A stretch of 64,000 bases of DNA, taken from the NCBI RefSeq assembly GCF_036417845.1, contig NC_089982.1, positions 61,455,684-61,519,683 of the forward strand. The letters run 5' to 3'. A program made the position numbers and the translations under genes. The stretch is from Apteryx mantelli. Taxonomy: Eukaryota > Chordata > Aves > Apterygiformes > Apterygidae. The notes below the pieces were generated by a model, which had not been told where the DNA came from, made no database searches, and saw only the letters and a list, made by a program, of their open reading frames with translations. Shown here piece after piece: positions 12,412 through 25,300 of the stretch; within the stretch, counting starts at the first letter, position 1; each line of letters begins with the position of its first letter.

Positions 12412-15002
12412 CTAGAAGGAAGAGAATGGAGAATTTTTTTACAAGATATACAGTCACATTTCCACGTCTCCTCTTAAGATAACAAAATGATCCCAAAAAA
12501 TCCATAGGTATCCAGAAAAGCATTTTTTAGGATGTTGCTTTCTTCTTTTGAATGGTTGGCAGCAGAATAGCAGCCTTATTTTCCACCTAACTTGATAATC
12601 AATCTATGTCTGGAAAGTAAAACAAATAAAACGGAGTTTTAAAAGTCCAGAAAAGTGAAGGAAGTGATACAAGGCAGACATTTCAAAATATTTCTGTTAA
12701 CACCTACTGATGATGAGTTAACATGACAAAAGACTTATATTCTGTTAAAAATTCAGAACCTTTGCTCCTTTTACAAAAGTATTGGAAAACATAACATCTC
12801 CTAATCATCCATAAGTCTTCCAAAACATGACTGTTTTTTCCATTTCTGATGTTTCTAAAAGTAAACAATTGAAATTGTTAAGTGTTCAAACACTGGCACA
12901 GATTGCCCAGAGGTTCTGGGGTCACTGCTGGAGACATTCAAAACCCGACTGGACACAGTTCTCTAGCTGACCCTACTTTGAGTAGCAGGTTGGACTAGGT
13001 GATCTCTAGAAGCACCTTCCAACCTCAACAATGCTGTGATCTGGGGGTTTAGTTGTTGAAAACATTTTAGAGGTTGAAGTGAGAATCATGAAGTGAGAAG
13101 AGGCTTCTGCCCTCCTCCCCCACTTTCTCCCTAAAACCTTTGAATAGTCTTAGTTAAAACATCATGGCATCTAGAATCACTGCAGTTATTACACTAATTC
13201 TGCATAGAAAAGCGAAGCAACTATTTATTGAAGTATAAGCAAACAGTATGTTTTCAGTTTTTTCTTCATATTAAATAAAGTCAGAGCTCTGCTGTGTTCT
13301 AGTGAAGCTCGTAAAACTAAAATCATTATTAAATTTTACAAAGAACTATTCAGTAGACTAACAAACCTTGGTAAGTGTGAGAATCTAAAGTCTGAATTAC
13401 AGTGAAGACTCACTGTCTGATGATAACAATTACTGAGTAGGACATAAAATGCCTGCTTCTATATAAAGCTTATTTTGCCTGTGATGAACAATTTAACACG
13501 TACAGATAAATCCATGGCAGCACTAAGCAGTCCTTGCCTCCCTGGGTCACTGGCACACAAATGGCAATGCCAGATCAGTGCCAGATTCTGACAGCACTTC
13601 TCCACTATTCTCTAGCAACCTCTTCCAGTACCTATGAGAAGTATCATTTACAAAGAAGTGGACTCTTACACTCCCAAGTCATAGATTTTTTTTTTATTTT
13701 TTTTTAATAAGAAAAACAGACAACTCCAGGATCCCAGGAGTTTCTACCATATGTATTTGGACCTTAGGTAGATAAGACAGATGTCAAACAACAAAGAGGT
13801 CAAGGAAGAATGAAATACATGAGAGAAGGAAAACAATGCACAGAAAAAGGAAGAGACAGACTTCCAAAAATAAAGGAGGGACAACAGTGGAAGATGCTAG
13901 CTAGCCAGACTGAGTTGGGACACCTGGAACTATGTTTTTTAATTATACTTTTTTTGGTTAATCTCTGATTAGCCACCCTTCAGTTATCTGAATGAAAGTC
14001 AGCATGTTTACTTTTAGAACACCAGTCTGGGAAACAAATGATACTATTCTTTACTGTCACAAAAAAATATTTAAGCAACACAAATTAAAAAAAAAAGAGA
14101 AAGTTACAGCAAGTCATGGATTTCAAACTCATATTCCTATTTGATTCATCCTCTAGCCCATAAAACAGGTTGAGACATAATTTCAAGTAAAACGTGTCAG
14201 AGCTTAAAAATGTGATTGTTCTTCACTATAACAACAGGTTCAGTGACAAAGGAAAGATCCTGCAAGGGAGAAGCTATTCACACACCTTGATGTTACTAAA
14301 CAGCAAGAGATTTTAACCAGAATATTTCAAGCGTTGCTAACATTTCAATCCAAGTCTCTTATAATAAATCAGTCCTGTAAGGAACTGCTGCTAAGAGACA
14401 TTCTCTTCAGCTAGGTCTTTTAATAACCGATTTTCTTACTTCACTAAAGTATTTTCCTTTCCCAGGTACTATGTACATTGGACTGTATATTCCATTACAT
14501 ATTAAGATAAATAATAAACTAACAAATCCACACACTTAAGTCTGCCTGAATCTAAATCAACAAATTACACTGCATTACTTCAGTACTATTGAGGCCTAAA
14601 CCATTTATTACAATTAATCACATACCACTGTCACTTTTCTCATCGTCATATGCCATTCCAATTCCACCAACACTTATTTTTCTTACAGTTAACATGCTAC
14701 AAAGAATATTGTGTTTTATAGGAAAAGATTCTACTTATACCAGCAATGGTCATAATTCTTGTTTCCAAGCTAAGATTCTGTTGAAGTGGTCCTGAGACCT
14801 AAAAATCTTGTAAATGCATTACTACAAATCTTTAATTACAGAGAAATAAGAAAAACACAACATAAAAATCATAGTAAAAAGGTAAAGGGTTTTAATTTAT
14901 TAGAAAAAAAAAATCTAATAAATGCAAATTTTAAGTGTTAGACTTCTTGCTGGTCCCAGATTTCTTAACCTTTTGTCCAATACATTATTGAGGAATAATA
15001 TT
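12412..15002 (-). other. N4BP2: N4BP2 5' intron, proximal part
   Basis: AT-rich intron sequence between the first coding exon and the CR1 insertion. It includes a CR1 3' fragment at 12,890-13,041 and a T run near 13,687-13,706. I see nothing else. Confidence 0.6.
12890..13041 (+). mobile_element. CR1 LINE 3'-end fragment, plus strand
   Basis: The wording 'ggttggactaggtgatctctagaagcacc' (split in two: ggttggactaggtgatct and ctagaagcacc) followed by 'ttccaacctcaacaatgctg' is the CR1 3' untranslated end. It is closely similar to 19,258-19,310. The upstream part matches the end of ORF2. It is a 150-bp 5'-truncated copy, the usual form of CR1. Confidence 0.85.
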
Positions 15003-15126
15003 AGGAGTGGCTGCTGCTAAGGAGCTCTCTTGGTTGCCCCTGGCCAGAGGGAGTTGGGGCCTTTGATCCCAGTGGCCCTTGATTAGGGCGGGTCAAGCAC
15101 CCTCTAGTCAGTGCTAGGGAGAGGCC

Positions 15127-15134
15127 TATATAAG
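15127..15134 (+). promoter_or_regulatory. TATA-like box in the CR1 5' leader
   Basis: TATATAAG occurs about 125 bp into the element and about 100 bp before the first ATG of ORF1. LINEs usually rely on internal TATA-less promoters, so function here is only a possibility. Confidence 0.3.
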
Positions 15135-15234
15135 AGCCAGGCCTAGAGTGCAGTGAACAGAGGCAGCAGTTTGTACAGAAGGGTGTGTGAAGGGACCTTT
15201 GTTTCTGTTCCCTGTGGTGTACACTTCCTCAAGT

Positions 15235-16297
15235 ATGGTCGTGACACGCCGCAGAGCACGTTCCCCAGTGGCTGTTGGAGTTGCTGTGTCAGAGGCTGGG
15301 ACCCAGACCAACCCTCTGACAGTAGATGCAGCTCTACAGGTCTCAGGCTGCAAGAGCGCTTGGGGCCTCTCCGGGAGGCCTGGGCTGGCAGCCAGCTCTC
15401 CTGCAGGAGGTGTGCTGCTGTTGGTGAGCTGTGTCGTCAGGTAAGGGAGTTACGGGAGGAGGTCAGTAGGCTGCGCAGCATCGAGAAGCGGAGCAAGAGA
15501 TAGACAGGGTATTCTCGGAGACTGTACAGCTCCAGGAGTCCCAGCCCCCCACAGCAGTGGAGTTGCCAGAGGGCTCTGTGCCGTGTGAAACGGTACATCA
15601 TGACACCGTAGAAGAAGGCTGGAAACTGGTCACTGCATGTGGGAGGAGAAAGGCTCCTACTCCTCCTGAAGACCTGAAGCTGAAGAACAGGTTTAGTGCC
15701 CTCCAGGATGAGGAGGAGATGGGCATGGCTGCCAGGGAAGTACCTGGGACAACAGACCCTGTGCCCTGCCGGAACGCCCGGAAGAAGCGGCGGGTGATTG
15801 TTGTGGGGGACTCCCTGCTGCAGGGGACGGAGGCACCTATCTGCCGACCTGACCTCTTGTCTAGAGAGGTTTGTGGCCTGCCGGGGGCTTGCGTGAGAGA
15901 TGTCATGCAAAGACTGCCTAGGCTCGTCCATTCTTCAGACTATTACCCACTGCTGCTCTTCCATGTGGGCGCCAATGACACCAAGGGCAAACTGGAGACC
16001 ATCAAGCAGGATTTCAGAGCTCTGGGGATGGTGGTCAAGGGTCTGGGAGCCCAGGTCATCTTCTCCTCAATCCTGCCAGTGAGGGGGATGGATGAGAGGA
16101 GGAGGAGGAGATGGACTTTCCAAGTTAATGACTGGCTGCGCCGCTGGTGTTGGCAACAGGGTTTTGGTTTCTACGACCATGGGACCCTGTTTGAAGATCG
16201 GCAACTGATGGCGAGAGATGGGATCCACCTCACGAGGCAGGGCACGCGGGTCTTTGCCAACAGGTTGGCCAACCTGGTAAGGAGGGCTTTAAACTAG
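15235..16297 (+). pseudogene. CR1 ORF1 (SGNH-esterase type), frameshifted
   Basis: The frame starts at ATG 15,235 (MVVTRRRARSPVAVGVAVSE) and shifts near 15,340. It continues in a second frame with CRRC and a short coiled coil (ELCRQVRELREEVSRLRSI) until a stop at 15,501-15,503. It resumes in a third frame from about 15,540 to the stop at 16,297. The last part holds the esterase-like domain of CR1 ORF1. The nucleophile motif VVGDSLLQG is at residues 82-90 counted from 15,557, GAND at 138-141 and DGIHLT at 221-226, so the Ser, Asn, Asp and His positions of SGNH hydrolases are all present. ORF1p binds RNA and is needed for retrotransposition. Two frame breaks make this copy defective. Confidence 0.85.
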
Positions 16298-16374
16298 GAA
16301 GGACGGGGGAAGGGGAGAGTTATAGTGCCAGGGTAGCTGGCAAAAGACTGCTCAAGTCGGGATGCCTCCAGCAG

Positions 16375-19242
16375 GTGAATGCAGCCAGGGAAGTGCGCAT
16401 GGGATGTGGCTATGGAGGACCCTCTTTTACCCCTCCTGGGAAACCTGCATGCTCGATCACCTCCCTGAAATGCCTGTACACCAGTGCACGCAGCATGGGG
16501 AACAAACAGGAAGAACTAGAGATCTGTGTGCGGTCGCAGGGCCATGATCTCATTGCCATTACAGAGACATGGTGGGATAGCTCGCATGACTGGAGTGCTG
16601 TCATGGGTGGCTACGTGCTTTTTAGGAAAGACAGGCCAGGAAAGCGAGGTGGTGGAGTTGCTCTTTATGTGAGAGAGCAACTGGAATGTATTGAGCTGTG
16701 CCTAGGGGTGGATGAAGAGTGAGTCGAGAGCTTATGGGGAAGGATCAAAGGGCAGGCTAGCATGGGTGACACAGTTGTGGGTGTTTACTACAGGCCACCT
16801 GATCAGGATGAGGAAGTCGATGAGGCCTTCTACAGACAGCTGGAAGTAGCCTCCTGATCCCAGGCCCTGGTTCTCATGGGGGACTTCAACCACCCCGATA
16901 TCTGCTGGAAAGACAACGCAGCTAGGCACAAACAGTCCTGGAGGTTCCTGCAGAGCACTGGTGACAGCTTCTTGACACAGGTGGTGGAGGAGCCAACAAG
17001 GAGAGGTGTGCTGCTGGACCTCGTACTAACAAACAAAGAAGGACTGGTGGAAGATGTGAAGGTCGGGGGCTGCCTTGGCTGCAGTGACCATGAGATGGTG
17101 GAGTTCAGGATCCTGCGAGGAGGCAGCAGGGCACTAAGTAGGATCGCAACCCTAGACTTCAGGAGAGCAAACTTTGGCCTCTTCAGGGACCTACTTGGAG
17201 GAATCCCATGGGTTAGGGACCTAGAAGGAAGGAGTGTTCAAGAGAGCTGGTTAATATTCAAACATCTCCTCCTCCAGGCTCAAGAGCGGTGCATCCCTAT
17301 GAGTAGGAAGTCAAGCAAAGGAGGTAGGAGACCTGCCTGGATGAGCAAGGAGCTCCTGGCAAAACTCAACCAGAAGAAGGAAGTCTACAGAAAGTGGAAA
17401 GGGGGACAGGCCACTTGGGAGGATTATAGAAACATTGTCAGAGTATGCAGGGATGTGACAAGGAAGGCTAAGGCCCGTTTGGAATTAAATCTGGCGAGAG
17501 ATGTCAAGGACAGCAAGAAGGGCTTCTTCAAATACATCAGTAGCAAGAGGAAGACTAGGGAAAATGTGGGGCCTTTGCTGAATGGGGTGGGTGCCCTGGT
17601 GACGAAGGATGCAGAGAAGGCAGAGTTACTGAATGCCGCCTTTGCTTCAGTCTTTACTGCTCAGGCCAGCCCTCAGGAACCCCAGACCCTGGAGGCAAGA
17701 GAGAAAGTCTGGAGAGAGGAAGACTTTCCCTTGGTGGAGGAGGAGTGGGTTAGAGATCATTTAAGCAAACCTGACACCCACAAATCCATGGGCCCTGATG
17801 GGATGCACCCACGAGTGCTGAGGGAGCTGGCGGATGTCATTGCTAAGCCACTCTCCATCATCTTTGAAAGGTCATGGAGAACGGGAGAGGTGCCTGAGGA
17901 CTGGAAGAAAGCCAATGTCACCCCAGTCTTCAAAAAGGGCAAGAAGGAGGACCCAGGGAACTACAGGCCAGTCAGCCTCACCTCCATCCCTGGAAAGGTG
18001 ATGGAGCAGCTCATCCTGGAGGCCATCTCCAAGCATGTGGAGGACAAGAAGGTGATCAGGAGTAGTCAGCATGGCTTCACCAAGGGGAAATCATGCCTAA
18101 CCAATCTGATAGCCTTCTATGATGGAATGACTGGCTGGGTAGATGAGGGGAGAGCAGTGGATGTTGTCTACCTTGACTTCAGCAAGGCTTTTGACGCTGT
18201 CTCCCATAACATCCTCATAGACAAGCTCAGGAAGTGTGGGCTGGATGAGTGGACAGTGAGGTGGATTGAGAACTGGCTGAATGGCAGAGCTCAGAGGGTT
18301 GTGATCAGCGGTGCAGAGTCTAGTTGGAGGCCTGTAGCTAGCGGTGTCCCCCAGGGGTCAGTCCTGGGTCCAGTCTTGTTCAACTTCTTCATCAATGACC
18401 TGGATGAAGGCACAGAGTGCACCCGCAGCAAGTTTGCTGCTGATGATATAAAACTGGGAGGAGTGGCCAATACACCAGAGGGCTGTGCTGCCATTCAGAG
18501 AGACTTGGACAGGCTGGAGAGGTGGGCGGAGAGGAACCTCATGAAGTTCAACAAAGGGAAGTGCAGGGTCCTGCACCTGGGGAGGAATAACCCCATGCAC
18601 CAGTACAGGCTGGGGGTTGACCTGCTGGAAAGCAGCTCTGCTGAGAAGGACCTGGGAGTGCTGGTGGACACCAAGTTAAGCATGAGGCAGCAATGTGCCC
18701 TTGTGGCCAAGAAGGCCAATGGTATGCTGGGGTGCATCAGGAAGAGTGTTGCCAGCAGGTCAAGGGAGGTGATTCTCCCCCTCTACTCAGCCCTGGTGAG
18801 GCCCCATCTGGAGTACTGCGTCCAGTTCTGGGCTCCCCAGTACAAGAGGGATGTGGCACTACTGGAGCAAGTCCAGCGAAGGGCTACAAAGATGATTAGG
18901 GGACTGGAGCATCTCTCTTATGAGGAAAGGCTGAGAGAGCTGGGCCTGTTTAGCCTGGAGAAGAGAAGGCTGAGAGGAGATCTTATCAATGTGTACAAGT
19001 ATCTGAAGGGAGGGTGTCGAGAGGATGGAGCCAGACTCTTTTCAGTGGTGCCCAGTGACAGGACGCGAGGCAACGGGCACAAACTGAAACACAGACGGTT
19101 CCATCTGAACATGAGGAAAAACTTTTTCACTGTGAGGGTGACAGCGCACTGGAACAGGTTGCCCCGAGAGGTTGTGGAATCTCCTTCTCTGGAGATATTC
19201 AAAAGCCATCTGGACAGGGTCTGCGCAACGTGCTGTAGGTGA
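16375..19242 (+). pseudogene. CR1 ORF2 (endonuclease plus reverse transcriptase), two in-frame stops
   Basis: One frame runs from about 16,375 to the stop at 19,240, interrupted only by TGA at 16,720 and TGA at 16,855. The N-terminal part is an APE-type endonuclease, with [24 protein letters not shown] and SDHEMVEF. The reverse transcriptase follows, with [19 protein letters not shown], the motif A region [16 protein letters not shown] (about 18,159-18,206), motif [11 protein letters not shown] and the catalytic box at 18,433-18,447. The C-terminal half ends [17 protein letters not shown] then [15 protein letters not shown]. The catalytic box reads FAADD instead of the usual FADD, an apparent one-codon Ala insertion. 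The 788 codons from 16,876 are uninterrupted. Confidence 0.92.
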
Positions 19243-19302
19243 CCCTGCTTGAGCAGGGGGGTTGGACTAGATGATCTCCAGAGGTCCCTTCCAACCTCAG
19301 CG

Positions 19303-19318
19303 ATTCTGTGATTCTGTG
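19303..19318 (+). repeat. CR1 3'-terminal octamer repeat (2 copies)
   Basis: Two direct copies of ATTCTGTG end the element, as expected for CR1, which uses this microsatellite instead of poly(A) for target-primed reverse transcription. Confidence 0.93.
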
Positions 19319-22300
19319 AAAAGGCTGAAATAAACATGGATATTTAGATCAAGTAAGTATTTAAGAAATAGATCCATATCTGTGTTTCCTCCCTGCTTTA
19401 CCTAAAATGTTACCTCTGGTTTTCCAAAATCAACTTTTCCTTCTGCGAATTAAGAATTCTTCAAAACGTATATTATGACCTTTCTTTTTAGTTCAGAAAA
19501 CAAAATATTCTTAAACTTGCAATTATTTTGTAATAGAACATATTTTGTTGCAAATTTACTGATCAGTTTAGAACTCTTCCTTTGTTTTCTTGGACAGCCA
19601 TTTCTGAACTGAAGTTTGCTTTGCTCCTAATAAAAGAACAGGTATTAAAATGAAAATGTGCTTTTTGTAATTTTGAAAAAGTAAGTTCTTTGACCCATTG
19701 CCTGGATAATTTTGAAAAACTCTTAGATTCTGAATAGAAATTTGTAGACTACAAAGCAGGCAGAAGTAAACAATTCAGTGAAGACTTAGTGGGCAGAAAA
19801 GACACTGGTCACCTCAGAATTTGCACATAGGTCAAAGCATTGTGACTTGCACTACATCCAGATATACTAGATCAAAGCACAGATCAACACTGTCACCTTG
19901 TTCAATCTTTAAAGTCTTAGCAAAATTCTATAAATTAAATCTATCAAAATGATAGATCAGCACTGCCCATGATTTCTTTTTAAATAAGGTATTTACTGTG
20001 GCCACTATTGCAGACATATTTTGACAGAAGCTCCTTTGTTTACCACCACATTGTCAGCATAATTCCTGGGCAGGTTCCTGGGCAATATCTCTGTAGATAT
20101 TACCAAGCACAATGAAAGTATAAAAAATATAGAAGCCTGTGATCATATAAAGCACACTGTACCGTTATTATATTCTCAATTTTTACTACATAAGAGAGAA
20201 TGCTAATATATTCAACTGAAAGGAAAAATTACTCACTTGCTTTTAAGAGCATGTCCTGAACTTTAAAGAGGACATTAACTAGGGGCTTCAGATATTCAAA
20301 TTTCTCTTTTGGAAAATTAGTTTACTAAGAAAACAGAAATAATTTTCAACAATCTAAGAGTCGAGGCTGCTTCAACAGTCAAACTTGCAGGTCAGCCACA
20401 TTTGCAGGTTCTGAATAATATAATATGAATCAGTCTGGAGTTAGCTACAAATGAGATTTTTTCCCAAGATTAAAAGGGAGTTGTAATACCATAATGATTT
20501 AGAAGAGCAGGGCTACGCTGCACTCACTGAAGTGGAATTGTAGACAATTAGTCAGAGGCTGCAATATACTCGGAGGTTCACTAGTCAATTCTGGGTACCA
20601 CCGTTCTACACGCATCCAATTAAAGCAAACAGCTGTTTCATTTCAGCACTGATGAAAAGCAATACTCCTGTAGCACTCTCAACTTCACCTTTAGAAAAAA
20701 AAAAAAAATTAATGGAGAAACCACAAGCATCTCCCCACTCTTCTTCAAAACTACACATCTCCTGATGTTAAGGATCTTCTCCCAATGTAGTTCTACTACC
20801 AGAAGTAAGCATACATACAAAAATCTACTTGCATGAAAATTACCCCTTACAATCTGAAGAAGAAAAGAGATATTAAGAGACTGGCATCCTCTATAAAATG
20901 ACTTTCAAGTTTTAACAACCTGGAAAAGAAAAAGCAGAAGACTTATCAGCTCAGGATGCTTTAACATCAGCAAACTTTCTAGGTGGCCAGAGTTTATTTT
21001 TATGTGTAGATTATGAGCTTAAGATATTGCCTGTTTCAGCACTGCTGTCCTTAAGGAGCTGCCTGGACAAAGCACAGACATTGTCAGGCATGGAAACAAG
21101 AGCCAGGGATCAGCAGCCATTACAGGCAAGCCAATCACTACCCAGACAGACAAGCACCAACCCCATCAACCCAACACAACACGTTTTTCTCTTCTGCTTC
21201 ACAGATAGAACAATAAAGCTTAGAGAAGCAGGCCTGCCTTGCACAGCAAGGGAATGGATGAAAAGCTCAAGTCTCTATCCCAGAATCTCACTAACCACAT
21301 TCAGCTTTCCTTTCCAGTGAAAAGAAAAACAATAGTTTCAAAAACTAGCTTTAAGGCTGTGTTTATAATTCCCTAGGAAAAAAAAAAAAAGACCAATGTT
21401 AATAATAATAAATTAATAAATACAAAGTGTCTGTCAATTACACAAAAGAGGAAAAATATCTAAGCTTTTTTTGCCCTCCCTCTCCATTTTTTGCACTCTG
21501 ATTCTAAAATCAATAAGCTAATTGACTGCCCATTATAGTCTGGGGAAAGTACATAAGAAAATTCTCCCATAAGGCAGGGATTGAATTTAAATCACTGTAA
21601 CGATTGCAAAGGAATTCCCTTGCAGACACATGTTCCAGAAGGATCCATTTTATTTTCATTAATACAGTTGTCCATAGAAGAAATTAATGGAAAGCAGCTG
21701 GAGTATAATAGCCATCCTGGTCAGACTTCTCATACAATAAAGAACCTAAACATGCTTGCGACATACTATTCTGCACTCTAGTGAGCATTAGAAGGGATCA
21801 ATTAAACAAATACATATATTAAAATAATACCATACCAGCCTTCCTGACAAAGCAAAGGAGAGTAAAGTTACTGTCTTAGTGAAAGACAATGACTATGAAA
21901 TGTTTTATGAAAAAAACTTAATCCTGGTCTAGAGGCCCACCACCTTCTGGTTTGCTATTGCAGAGAGCAGCAATTCAGGAGAGAAGGGAAGATGCTGACC
22001 ATTTTGCATGGAAATATTCTGCTCACAACATCAGGCCGAAGCCAATACTTAAAACCTTATAAAAACTGTTTGTAAAACAAAATGATCAGCAATTCAATTT
22101 AAACAAGTGTTGATACTTGTAGTATGCTTACAGGGTTCAGCCTGAACACATTTGAAGAAAAACATTAACTCTGGAGCATGACAACTTCATGCTATTACTT
22201 CAGCTATTAACAAACAAGGTTTGTACTGCTATACCAGAAAATAATATTTCTCTCCACCACCTGCACTAAAGATAGTTTCCAGCCAAAGGGCAATCACATC

Positions 22301-25300
22301 TGGGAATCACATTTAAACTGCTGAAGTCCTTTCCTTCAATGCAGGTGAGAGACACCTAGGTAAGGGCTGAGGAAATGGAAACAGTGTTTATAATAGGTAG
22401 TTTCTTCTTAGGTAGAGCAAACATTATAGGATGAAATCCATGCTCAAACACAGGCAAAGCTAATTGTAACTCTACTTAAACTTTACCTAAAGGTAATTGT
22501 AAGTTTTCCTTAAAAAAAGCTTGAAGTGGAATCTTTCTTTGACACATAAACCAAAGAATTAAAAACACTTAAAACCACCTAAAGAAAAGTCTAAGTAAAA
22601 AAATCCCCACAACCCTCCAAACACATATATGTCATTAGGAGAACTTATTATTGGAACAAACAGACCATAAACATACTCTGAGCACTCCTCAAGATTTACT
22701 AAAAGCATTCAGCAGCAAGGGAAGTTTCTCGTTTGACAAATAAGCCATCAAAATCCAACCTTGACCTAATGCAACTTTCAACCAATACAACCAAAGTTGC
22801 CTGATTTATATATTTTTTTTTAATTTCTCTGAGCAATTTACAGAAGATAACTGCACACATATAAAAGAGTATTTTTAACCAATTTTCGAATTTCAAACTA
22901 CATAAAATATTTATCATGTAATGTTTATTTACATCTTCTGGCTTTAGAAACACACCGACATTCTAGAGACTGAAAAAAATCTGTATTTGTATTTCAAATA
23001 AAATAATAATGGTATAGAACTTACAGTTTGAGCTTCACTGAGTTGCCCCACAGTGGGTCCCTTTTCATCTTTTCAAAACCAGCACTGATGGCACATTTAA
23101 TAAAGATTTTGCTGTTAAAAAATATAATGCACTCTTCTATCAGGAAACCATACTGTCGAACATATAAATTAGATGTCAATAGAAGTAGATGCTCCCTCCT
23201 GACAAAGAAATTAGCAGAATACAAATTAAAATTGATAGTTTGTTCATGGACCATGTAACTTTAGGCAAAGTTTTAACACTGAGCAACACATATACATTTT
23301 AAATAGATTAAGCATACTAACATTTTACCAACAAATTACCTAAACATGCCAAGTTGCATTCAGGTGTAAGTTTGGCTAAGGATATCTACTTGATTTCAGC
23401 TATGGATTTCTTATGTAAAAAAAGTTGACTTATATCAGGCAAAGAAACAACATAATGACAACAGAATGAACAGGTAATAAAAATAAGTTTCCTCACTTGT
23501 CCTTTCACTTTGTTCCTCATTGCAATTCTTAACCATCTTGAAAACGTTCTCATATCCATGCTGGTCACGAAAAGATTCATTCCATCATATGGGGAATTAG
23601 GCAAAGAAATCCTGGTACATTCAAATCAGAATATATTACTTACTGATAAATCATTAATTTTAATGCTCTAATTATGCTAGAAGACTGCACTTCTGTTCAT
23701 TAAAGCAGCTGAAAGTCTTAAACTACTGTGTCCACAGTGGAGATAAGTTAGATCCATTCAAAGCCTGACTTCATTCCAGTGTACATACATATTAACCTAG
23801 AGCTCAGTTTCCTAATAGCAGAGCGATGCTTTCAAACAAATCAATTAAAATCAATTAAAAAGAAAAAAATGATGAAAATACACACCTATACCAGAAACAG
23901 AAATTTAAACAAATATTCTGACATACTCCTAAATTGGCTGGTTGATGGCCCAGTTTCTTTAAAGCAATCTTCTCAAGAAACAGAGAAACCTGTCTCCAGC
24001 ATTGCACCTAATCACGGTCCATTTCTCCAAAGCATTAAAAATGGTGATCAAAACATACAGGGCATTTAATATAAGCAAGAACTTTACAAAGAGGATCTAA
24101 ATTTACAAAATGAAGGGCAGGCTGCAGGCAGAGAACACTGTTCACCCCACTCTCAAACACATGGCTTCACCAAAGCTGCACAAAACTGCCAAAACCACAG
24201 AAGGAGAGACTGAAGAGCCATTCAGCAATTTTACAGAGCGTTTTAACTCTGAAATATAAATTCAGTCCAGGACAGGAAGACAAGACTGAAGTGTAACTGA
24301 TAGCAGTGTAACACTACATTCTTTCCTCTACTTAAATTTCTGCTTTCTGAATTGGACTGTGTAACAAATGCATGAAAATACAAAGGTTATTTCCAGATAT
24401 GTTCCCGTGGGTTTTTTTGTTTTTGTTTTAAGTCTTACAAATGGAGCAAAACAAGCATGTATTTAAATAGAAGCACAGACACAACAGCAGCTAACAAAAC
24501 CAAACTGAAACCCAATCACAGTGTTCTCTAGTTCAATTCCTACAACAAGAAGGTTTGCATTTTGGTTCAAGTTCCCTCTCTAAAACCACAATGTAAAGAA
24601 AGGAAGAAGAAAAAGGAAATGCCTCTCAGCAGATTTTTCTAAATAAGAGTAGCAACAGAGACAGTTTGGGTCCCTTTTGCATTCTTCCATTTCTGTTCGC
24701 AGCTAGTAACAGAACAGGCTACTTACACAATTTGTTATTTAATGTGAAAATCTATACTCAACTAGAGACAAAGCACTTTTAAAAACACTTAAAGCATCTT
24801 CTCTGCTCTTTTCCTTCTCCCACTCTGTGTTATTTTCGCTGATTGGTCAGAGGGCTTTTTCTATTTCAACAGTTTTAACTAAGGTCCTGGTTTTTTAAAA
24901 AAATTATTTTAAAGTGCAAGACACTGACTCACTTATCTCGATACACTCGCTTTATGTAATCCGTTCTGCTTGGGGTTTTTCCCCCCACCCCACTTTTGTG
25001 ATCTTTAAGCCTTGTGCGTGGCCTGTAGCATAGATGGATTCTTTTGTCAGAAAAGAAAACTTGCTTTGAGTAAGAAACCAAAACTTCGTCCATCAAGTAC
25101 AAAGTTCAAGAGTGCAAAACCAGTGCAAACAGGTCCCAAGTAGATGATTGGGAAGTAAATACAACCTTCAGAAAGAGAAGAGCCCTGCTAGCTAGGAAAG
25201 GCTCAGAGACTCTCCTCCGCCTGTCGAGAGCAGTGGAAGTTAACCTGCAGTGGCAGTTGACTGCTGTTTGACAGGCGACAGAAACCATCAAACTCCACAT

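Larger units (their letters stand above)
15003..19318 (+). mobile_element. Near full-length CR1 LINE retrotransposon
   Basis: This 4.3-kb GC-richer block sits abruptly inside AT-rich intron. It has a 5' leader, a broken ORF1, an ORF2 with endonuclease and reverse transcriptase, a short 3' UTR and two terminal copies of the octamer ATTCTGTG at 19,303-19,318. This is the hallmark CR1 3' end, which lacks a poly(A) tail. Most CR1 copies are heavily 5' truncated, so a copy close to the usual 4.5-kb full length is uncommon. It lies antisense to N4BP2. The 5' boundary is estimated from the composition change. ORF2 is interrupted by only two stops, so the copy looks relatively young but is not autonomously active. 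Confidence 0.93.

Noticed and set aside
24836-24852. Inverted CCAAT-box motif in the N4BP2 intron
   Set aside because: A single NF-Y-like site in AT-rich sequence without a CpG island or nearby exon is not enough to call a promoter.
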